From the NCBI GenBank assembly GCA_047967505.1, contig CM106541.1: a stretch of 64,000 nucleotides of DNA; one strand, written 5' to 3'. Position numbers and translations under genes: made by a program. Below are positions 57,416 through 64,000 of the stretch, piece by piece (within the stretch, counting starts at the first letter, position 1; the number at the start of each line of letters is the position of its first letter). Source of the stretch: Dipteris shenzhenensis. Taxonomy: Eukaryota; Polypodiophyta; Polypodiopsida; Gleicheniales. The notes below the pieces were generated by a model that was not told where the DNA came from, did not search any database, and saw only the letters and a list, made by a program, of their open reading frames with translations.

Positions 57416-57929
57416 GCTCAGGGTGGTGTGACGAACCTTGAATTCTTGTTCTATGAAACTTCTTGAATTCTTAATTCGAGCTTATGTTAATTTTTCCCCT
57501 TTGTAAAAGAGTGCATTGTACTTATGTTAAAATTTCTCTGTGGCCTGTGTTGCACCAACAACCTCATCATGGGTGCCTATTTTCAATATCACATGATATT
57601 GTAACAACTAGGAATGGGAAATGTCATGTAGACTCACGCAGACGCACTCAAAGACACACAGAGACCCAACTAATTCCTAGACAATGCACAAGAAATGCAC
57701 TGACTTTTATTGCTCATTTCTTGGAGCCATGCTCCTTAAAAGCCTTGCTCAGCAGGCGTGGGTTACAACGGGCATTACAATGGGTTTTCCATAGCCATGA
57801 AGATCAAGAAAAGCTGCGAGGACCATATGAGCCATGGTTGAGGTGCACGTCAACCTCGTAGAGGCTTCCATGTGTCAATTTGTTGAGGTGGACGTCGACT
57901 GACTTGTTGGTTGTCAGAGTAGTCATCAT

Positions 57930-59095
57930 GTCTACTCCCCTAAAGCAAGAACCTCTCGTGCATGGAAAGGTCTAATATGCGCTCTATGGGTAGTGGTTTG
58001 GTTTCGTTATGTCCTGCTTTACATATATTATTCTTCCTAGCCTTGACAATGCGATATGGGCCAATCCACTTTGTGAGAAATTTTATCCCCGCCAAACCTT
58101 TTTTCTTGTGGGATAATGGATCATCACTAGATCACCGGATTCGTATTGTGCTGGTTTATGCTTCTTATTGTACAGCATCCTTTTGATGCCCTGTTGCATT
58201 TTGGCGAATGAACGTCAAAGCATCTGCTAGAAAGTCTGCACATGCGTTGCCTCCTTGTGTTTGATGCTTTCTTTTTTATTGTACCAAGATCCATGGCAAA
58301 AACTGGAGGTCTCCCATACAATGCCTCGAAAGGGCTTAGTTGTGTAGACTCATGTATAGAAGAATTATATGCTACAAGCATATAAGGCAGTGAGACATCC
58401 CAATTAGAATGTCGAGCATCTACATACATTGCAAGCATCAACTTATTTGTCCAGTTCGACCTTTCTGTCAACCCATTATAGTTTGGCTGATGTGGACTTG
58501 AGAATTGCTGCTTTATATTGAGACGATCAGCTACTATCTCCAGTACTTTAGATTAAAATTACTTCCCTGATCTGAGAGATACTATTCTTGGTACCCATGA
58601 GAGAGAATGAGTTCCTAAAGCAAGAAATCTGTGACTTCTGAGGCAGTCACCATTTTTAGAGGAGCAACAATTGCCCAACATGCAAGATAGTCAGTGTGAG
58701 AACACTGAGGTACTTATTTCCATCTGCTGATTCCATAAATGGGCCCATGATATCGTATGCCACTAGCTCAAAAGGTCTGGATATTGAGATCGATTGCATG
58801 TTTCCTACTCGCTTAGTGGTTGGACTTTTGAAAGCTTGGCAAACTGGATATGATTGAAGATATAAATGGAGTGTATGTCTCATTTTCAGCCAATAGAATC
58901 TGGTTTGCAGCTTTGTGAGTACCTTGAGAAAGCTGAAGTGACCCCCAAACAATCCATCATGGATGAATAAAAATATTGATGGCTAAATTGCTTTGGAATG
59001 AACAATTGTGGCTGAAATGGGGGCTTGTGGTAATGAAAAAAACTGTCGATGATGCACATGAAAGGAGGTGGTCGAGAGGAATTTATCTAGGTGAT
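57930..59095 (-). pseudogene. Gypsy element C integrase (minus)
   Basis: The minus strand from about 59,090 reads a linker, then HDGLFGGHFSFLKVLTK and a YPVCQAFKSPTTKR zinc-binding end. The core follows with VAYDIMGPF (first Asp), then in another frame LSDQGSNF near 58,575 (second Asp) and GLTERSN near 58,470 (Glu). SNWDVSLPYMLVAYN and the C-terminal WIGPYRIVKARK near 58,055 follow. It is related to the element A integrase at 49.1-50.2 kb but keeps all three catalytic acids, spread over several frames. Upstream coding continues at 63,845-64,000 after an insertion. Confidence 0.85.
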
Positions 59096-59125
59096 CAACT
59101 TTGCACATTCGGGATGTTTACTTGG

Positions 59126-59311
59126 CCAGCACTAGGACGTTTTTTCAAATTCTGAAATCCTGTGCTTCCACATGGCACAATATACACCCTTAGATTTTTT
59201 AAATTCTGAAAGCCCAAACCAGCACTAGGACGTTTTTTCAAATTCTGAAATCCTGTGCTTCCACATGGAACAATATACACCCTTAGATTTTTAAAATTTT
59301 GAAAGCCCAAA
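59126..59311. repeat. 93-bp tandem duplication at the left end of the helicase element
   Basis: CAGCACTAGGACGTTTTTTC occurs at about 59,127 and 59,220. Each copy continues through AAATTCTGAAATCCTGTGC, CCACATGG-ACAATATACACC and CTTAGATTTTT. The copies are nearly identical. The AAATTCTGAAAGCCC ending leads into the larger repeat units. Confidence 0.9.
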
Positions 59312-60841
59312 AGCTTTGAAAGCTTTTGAAAAGCTGCGTAAAAAGCCAACTGCGTAAAAAGCCAAGGCAAAGCCTTTAAATATAGGTGAAACGGACGAAC
59401 GTAAACCAAAAATAACGTAGATTGCTTTATGAAGGCTATTGGTTTGTGAAGAGACCCTCACGTATTGGCTTTCAAATGTTCACGTGCCATCACCATCAGG
59501 TTTGCTCCTGCTTATACTGAAGCTTGTATCGAGCCACTACCCATGAATCTCCTTCGTTATGCTTTCTGTGTCTTTGAGAGGTTCAACGAAGCTTATGGCT
59601 ATAGATCGGTCTGTTTAAACTATTGCCATTGGCCATTGTAGCAAATCGATGAAACCCAGTGTGACTTTTCGTTCTCCCTCCAGTTTACCCACTACGGTCC
59701 CGGCGTGGATATGATCCCCGCCGGACATACCCAAAAGCTTTGAAAGCTTTTGAAAAGCTACGTAAAAGGCCAACTGCGTAAAAAGCCAAGACAAAACCTT
59801 TAAATATAGGTGAAACGGATGAACGTAAGCCAAAAACAACGTAGATTGCTTTATGAAGGCTATTGGTTTGTGAAGAGACCCTCACGTATTGGCTTTCGAA
59901 TGTTCACGTGCCATCACCATCAGGTTTGCTCCTTCTTATACTGAAGCTTGTATCGAGCCACTGCCCATGAATCTCCTTCGTTATGCTTTCTGTGTCTTTG
60001 AGAGGTTCAACGAAATTCTGAAAGCCCAAAAGCTTTGAAAGCTTTTGAAAAGCTGCGTAAAAAGCCAAGGCAAAACCTTTAAATATAGGTGAAACGGACG
60101 AACATAAGCCAAAAACAACGTAGATTGCTTTATGAAGGCTATTGGTTTGTGAAGAGACCCTCACGTATTGGCTTTCGAATGTTCACGTGCCGTCACCATC
60201 AGGTTTGCTCCTGCTTATACTGCAGATTGTATCGAGCCACTGCCCATGAATCTCCTTCGTTATGCTTTCTGTGTCTTTGAGAGGTTCAACGAAGCTTATG
60301 GCTATAGATTGGTTTGTTTAAACTGTTGCCATTGGCCGTTGTAGCAAATCGACGAAACCCAGTGTGACTTCTCGTTCTCCCTCCAGTTTACCCACTACGG
60401 TCCCGGCATGGATATGATCCCCGCCGGACATACCCAAAAGCTTTAAAAGCTTTTGAAAAGCTGCGTAAAAAGCCAACTGCGTAAAAAGCCAAGGCAAAAC
60501 CTTTAAATATAGGTGAAACGGACGAACGTAAGCCAAAAACAACGTAGATTGCTTTATGAAGGCTATTGGTTTGTGAAGAGACCCTCACGTATTGGCTTTC
60601 GAATATTCACGTGCTGTCACCATCAGGTTTGCTCCTGCTTATACTGAAGCCTGTATCGAGCCACTGCCCATGAATCTCCTTCGTTATGCTTTCTGTGTCT
60701 TTGAGAGGTTCAACGAAGCTTATGGCTATAGATCGGTCTGTTTAAACTATTGCCATTGGCCGTTGTAGCAAATCGACGAAACCCAGTGTGACTTCTCGTT
60801 CTCCCTCCAGTTTACCCACTACGGTCCCGGCGTGGATATGA
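59307..60841 (+). repeat. Four tandem units of about 420 bp running into the helicase start
   Basis: Units: 59,307-59,730; 59,731-60,014 (truncated after GAGGTTCAACGA); 60,015-60,433; 60,434-60,841. Each starts CCAAAAGCTTTGAAAGC or a near match. Each includes CTTTAAATATAGGTGAAACG (a TATA-like stretch) and ACGTAGATTGCTTTATGAAGG. Full units end CCCACTACGGTCCCGGC(G/A)TGGATATGAT. The last unit stops seven bases before the helicase ATG. In one plus-strand frame each full unit reads about 50 codons, a TAG, then about 28 codons ([18 protein letters not shown]). Several differences between units are silent in that frame. They may be promoter repeats or decayed coding units. Confidence 0.85.
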
Positions 60842-60848
60842 TTGCCCT

Positions 60849-62249
60849 ATGGAAGCGCCTAACATCGACCAGCAAACCGTCGAAGGGCTAACACGCGCGA
60901 GGATGTTGGAAAAAATGGCCAAGTTTCGCACCGTCACCAATGCCGCATTGACAGTAGAACAACAAAGAGTCTTCGAAAGCCTAGCTTCAACAAGGTCGGG
61001 GCTGCACGTTGTCTGTGGAACACCAGATAGCGGCAAAAGCTTCTTGATACGGTATTGTGTTTCGCATCTGGTAGTGCAAAACAAAACGGCAATACTCTGT
61101 GCATCAACAGGGGCGGCTACGACGCGGCTAAGTGGGATTGCAACCACTGTACACTACCAATTCAAGATCCCTGTGCGCAGTAGTCAGTACCCACTGAACA
61201 TCCATGAGACGGATGAGCGACACCTCACAATCAAGGAAGCCAACGCGATCATCATTGACGAGATGTCCATGCTAACAAGGATGACTTTCGATCTCGTGGT
61301 AAGACAAATCGTCAATGTCACTAATGGCACATTGCATGAGCCATTCAGACACAAAATGCTCATAATTTTTGGTGACCTGGCGCAATTATCGCCAGTTTGC
61401 AAACACCGCGAGGATCTCTGCGAGCCATGCCACATCACGTCCTCCGCGCACTGGGCTCAAGCGAAAATGTACCACATGCAATTCTCGGTGCGACATGCAT
61501 GAGACATGCCGTTCCTGGCATTCTTGCATGCCATAAGACTCAGGACGCCCACAACTGACGAGATTTTCGACTGTTTGGGGCAGTGCATTGTCGACAAGGA
61601 AGGTGCATGCCACTTCATCGATGCCGAAACAACCATCATTTGCACGCACAGAGTCGATGTCGCTACCTTTAACGATGAGCTTGTGGAGAAATTCAACACT
61701 CCCGAGATGATTGTGCATGTTCAAATACACAGTAACGCCGTGAGCGAACCAGCTCTCAAAGAATGGTTGGAGGACAAAAGCTTCAACGAGATAGGAAAAA
61801 TTTGCATGGGGGCGAAGGCAATGATAACGGAAAACATCGACCTCGCAATAGGTGCCGCAAATGGAGCAATGTGCAAAATCAAGAGCATCAATGCAACTAG
61901 CAGGGGAGAAATCAACGGTATTACTGTCGTCGTGGACACAACAGCGGCCGTGCTCACATTACGACGCTCGAAGCATCAGCAAAAGGCAATAAATGGAAAA
62001 TGGTTCCACAAGTCCACATTTCCACTAACCCTAGCATACGCTATCATGAGACACAAATCCCAAGGCGCAACCATATCCAACAAAGCGCTGCTCATATTTC
62101 GAGGAGTGTTTGCCCCTGGCCTAGCATACATGATGTTGTCCAGAGTGACTGAGAGAACGAGGCTGCGCATACTACATTGCCCACATCTAGACATATTCAG
62201 ATCAATTCCACGAGAGTTCTCACAGCCGACAACACAACCACGCGCATAA
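60849..62249 (+). pseudogene. Pif1-family (SF1B) DNA helicase with one in-frame TGA
   Basis: A 466-codon frame, closed only by TGA at 61,500-61,502. Motifs in order: a Q-like LTVEQQRVFE; Walker A GTPDSGKS (61,018-61,041); motif Ia STGAATTRLSG; Walker B IIIDEMSM (Asp-Glu at 61,257-61,262); motif III FGDLAQLSPV (about 61,368-61,397); then, after the TGA, a motif V region LTLAYAIMRHKSQGATI and motif VI YMMLSRVTE. Pif1 helicases unwind DNA 5' to 3' and are also carried by Helitrons and large DNA viruses. It is most like stand-alone or Helitron-type Pif1 rather than nuclear Pif1. No Rep/HUH domain lies upstream. Only one visible lesion breaks it. Confidence 0.85.
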
Positions 62250-62374
62250 AGGAGAACGTCCGGGAGCTTACATCAACGGCTTCAACACGTATGCGGAACT
62301 ACGCGACTTCATTGACAACTGCAATAGGCGTTTGCCAGATAAAAGAGAGCTAGGAGGCTTGAGATTCGCAAATG

Positions 62375-62478
62375 GTACGTAATGCTTCCGAAAATTAAAA
62401 AAAACCGCAACAATTGAGAAAAAGAATTAACGAGTTGCAAGAACAACAAACTCATCATGGATTGCACTTCTCCTGCAG
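62375..62478 (+). other. Intron 1 of the GIY-YIG gene
   Basis: Starts GTACGT and ends TTCTCCTGCAG. It contains in-frame stops. It removes 104 bp and joins the codon G|GA in phase. Confidence 0.7.
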
Positions 62479-62836
62479 GACTCCTCAAAGAGATCCTTGT
62501 CGAGCTTGACATTGAGTTCGATGAGACCGATAGGATGATGGAAAGTTTGGAGGGGCAGAAGCTACTAGACACGAAGATGAAAGGGATCACAGCGTATGCG
62601 TGCGAGCTGCTGCATTACGGGTACAATGTATCCTTGGAGTTGCTGAGGGACACGACGCGCGATCAAGGAATGGCTATACTCGAACAATTCATGGAACAAT
62701 TTAGAGGGACGCATGACGCGACGCACCCGGTGACGACAATGGAGAAGCTTACGTATATTTTCGATAGGGACTTATACGAGGAGCGCTTCGGTATTGGAAA
62801 CGATCCTTTAACGCCAATAGAGAAAAACCAGGGCAA

Positions 62837-62924
62837 GTAAATAAATGCATTCTATTATGGATGTCAAACGAAAAAAAAAGACCGAAAACCTCGATGACTA
62901 ACGTAATTGTCAATGTTTACGCAG
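62837..62924 (+). other. Intron 2 of the GIY-YIG gene
   Basis: Starts GTAAAT and ends TGTTTACGCAG, with branch-site-like GACTAAC at 62,896-62,902. It is 88 bp, and the split codon AA|G is restored in the nuclease frame. Confidence 0.75.
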
Positions 62925-63324
62925 GTACGACATTGAAAGACGCGAGCCTCCAGATGAAGGAGGAGCCTCCACTGAAGCGCCCGCGCAAGGGAATCGTGCG
63001 AGCCTCGTCGTCTACTGCATCACGTGCAAGCCCAACAACAGAAAATACATAGGGTGCACGACGGACCTGCTGCGGAGGATCAAACAGCACAATAAAAAAC
63101 CACCGGCGAAAATGAAAGAGGACTTGCAACGTTACAAGCCCTTCAAAGAAAGTTTCGAAATCAAAGTTTTGGAAACAACAGACACTGTAGACAAAGCATG
63201 AACTTTAGAGTAGTACTACATAAGGAGCCACAACACAGTAGGTCTATTAGGTTACAACACGCTCGAGGGCCATCCGGCTAGAGCGTGGAAGTACTATTTC
63301 CTAAAGCGTAGGAACATAATTTGA

Positions 63325-63840
63325 CCCAAAAAATAAACATTTGTGACTTCGAAAAAAGGGATCCAATGAAGTTGCAAATGGTGCTGGAACTTTTGTCGTA
63401 CATGCAATGCAGCTTTGGGTTTGGATTATTCCTGTCACAGTTGCATGCTTCTATCTCAATTTGGTTTTGATTTATTATTTATACATTTCTGAAATACATC
63501 TCCCCGTCGTTCGCTCGAAGTGGAATGACAATAGATTTGCTTACAGTGCAAAGAATAGGAAATTGTCTTCCTCCGAAAAAAAGAAAAACTACATTTTACT
63601 GTCGACATGAACAACATCAAGTGCAAGCAGGACTGGATGATAACGAAATCTCTACAAAAGGTTGCATGCAATTGAACATCAATCTTCTGCATCATTTTTG
63701 ACAACGTGACTCATGTGAACCTCAACAAGATAGCAAAAGAGAGAAGTATTCATCAAGAGCCCAGCTGGCCAAGCAATCTTTACAGTTCATGAATTGATGG
63801 CAGAGAATGCGTATATTGGGGAATCGGCAGTGGAGTTTGT
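63325..63840. other. Right flank of the helicase element, no gene assigned
   Basis: This stretch contains the unresolved right end of the insertion. A 67-codon plus-strand frame (63,407-63,610) is hydrophobic at its N-terminal half, which could be a membrane segment, but nothing supports it as a gene. The minus strand should carry the gypsy linker between RNase H and integrase; I cannot align it. Confidence 0.4.
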
Positions 63841-63844
63841 GTAG

Positions 63845-64000
63845 CAATAGATCTAGCCTTTGAACGTTGAGCCGCAACCCTTATGAGCCCTGGACAATGC
63901 ATCAGCCACTTCATTGTGCTTACTCAGTTGGTAAGAAATCATGAATCGTAGTCCTAGAGGAGAAGAACCTAGCATGCTAACCTATGGAAGAAGAAGCAGC
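63845..64000 (-). pseudogene. Gypsy element C RNase H C-terminus (window edge)
   Basis: The minus strand reads FMISYQLSKHNEVADALSRAHKG at about 63,980-63,880, the strongly conserved end of gypsy RNase H. It enters the window at 64,000 and stops soon after. The integrase of the same orientation lies at 57,930-59,095, so the intervening DNA is inserted. The polymerase itself is outside the window. Confidence 0.8.

Larger units (their letters stand above)
62263..63324 (+). pseudogene. Two-intron gene ending in a GIY-YIG nuclease domain
   Basis: Exon 1 (open from 62,191, coding to 62,374) joins exon 2 (62,479-62,836) and exon 3 (from 62,925). Introns of 104 and 88 bp have GT-AG ends, pyrimidine-rich acceptors and, in intron 2, a perfect GACTAAC branch site. 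Phases (1 and 2) match exactly. Exons 1-2 give a helical region of unknown family (FNTYAELRDFIDNC, EILVELDIEFDETDRMMESL). Exon 3 encodes a charged linker and the nuclease: VVYCITC (GIY-like), KYIGCTTDLLRRIKQHN (YIG), then TGA at 63,199 and TAG at 63,211. Downstream in frame, YYIRSHNTVGLLGYN ends the domain. GIY-YIG nucleases cut DNA with a Tyr/Arg/Glu centre. No ATG precedes exon 1, so it may be a frameshifted extension of the helicase. Confidence 0.7.
59126..63400 (+). mobile_element. Unclassified helicase/GIY-YIG element inside a gypsy element
   Basis: The segment lies between two parts of a minus-strand gypsy pol (integrase below 59,095; RNase H end above 63,845) and is therefore an insertion. 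It has two 93-bp repeats, four tandem units of about 420 bp, a Pif1-family helicase frame, and a two-intron coding region that ends in a GIY-YIG nuclease domain. I see no terminal inverted repeats, LTRs, HUH replication domain, DDE transposase or reverse transcriptase. Its exact ends are uncertain: the left end is near 59,095-59,130 and the right end lies between 63,325 and 63,800. CpG is visibly commoner than in the flanks. Confidence 0.6.

Noticed and set aside
59615-60588. Repeated minus-strand frames of 66-86 codons ([19 protein letters not shown] type)
   Set aside because: They recur because the 420-bp unit recurs; no motif, and unit 2 is truncated inside the frame. The plus strand is the likelier coding sense.
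61184-62194. Minus-strand frames opposite the helicase
   Set aside because: Shadows of the helicase codons, which carry clear motifs on the plus strand.

Overview
The window looks like nuclear DNA from a land plant with a large, transposon-rich genome. The evidence is a plant-type ORC6 gene with short GT-AG introns, the 5' end of an HVA22/REEP-like gene, and many Ty1/copia and Ty3/gypsy elements, two of them with tRNA-iMet-type primer sites. The exact clade (fern, lycophyte, bryophyte, gymnosperm) cannot be fixed by eye. Host genes are sparse: ORC6 (17,905-19,895, minus) appears complete and intact, and exons 1-2 of an HVA22-like gene lie at 3,047-3,266 (minus). Almost everything else is retroelement in various stages of decay, minisatellite or low-complexity DNA.

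Layout. 1-8.6 kb: diverged inverted repeats, the HVA22-like exons, an LTR end with its primer site (7.8 kb) and a tandem pair of LTR-derived repeats. 8.6-17 kb: mostly anonymous, with a LINE 3' remnant (12.1-12.5 kb) and a tRNA-like SINE candidate (13.3 kb). 17.9-20.1 kb: ORC6 and its purine-rich upstream region. 20-25 kb: tandem duplications and pyrimidine-rich DNA. 27-34 kb (minus): a gypsy-type protease remnant, interrupted by a decayed copia element, then a 1.5-kb gypsy-type LTR with a large minisatellite. 34.6-50.7 kb: a gypsy element (A, plus) whose pol gene is split between RNase H and integrase by a second LTR element (B, 37.8-49.1 kb). B itself holds a copia fragment, a partly deleted tandem duplication and a broken gag. 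50.8-56.7 kb: a young copia element with 170-bp LTRs, a perfect 5-bp target duplication and only two visible lesions. 57.9-59.1 and 63.85-64 kb (minus): two parts of another gypsy pol, split by a different kind of insertion.

That insertion (about 59.1-63.4 kb, plus) is the most unusual part. It has four tandem copies of a roughly 420-bp unit that run up to the start codon of a Pif1-family helicase. The helicase is followed by a novel-looking region and a GIY-YIG nuclease domain, joined by two short, phase-compatible introns. The region is visibly richer in CpG than its surroundings. Three nonsense codons break it, each explainable by one C-to-T change. I cannot assign it to a named transposon or virus family.

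How the parts interact: the window records several rounds of nesting. The flanking target duplications and the coding continuity of the interrupted pol genes give the relative order of insertion. Nothing in the window forms an operon-like unit except the helicase/nuclease region.
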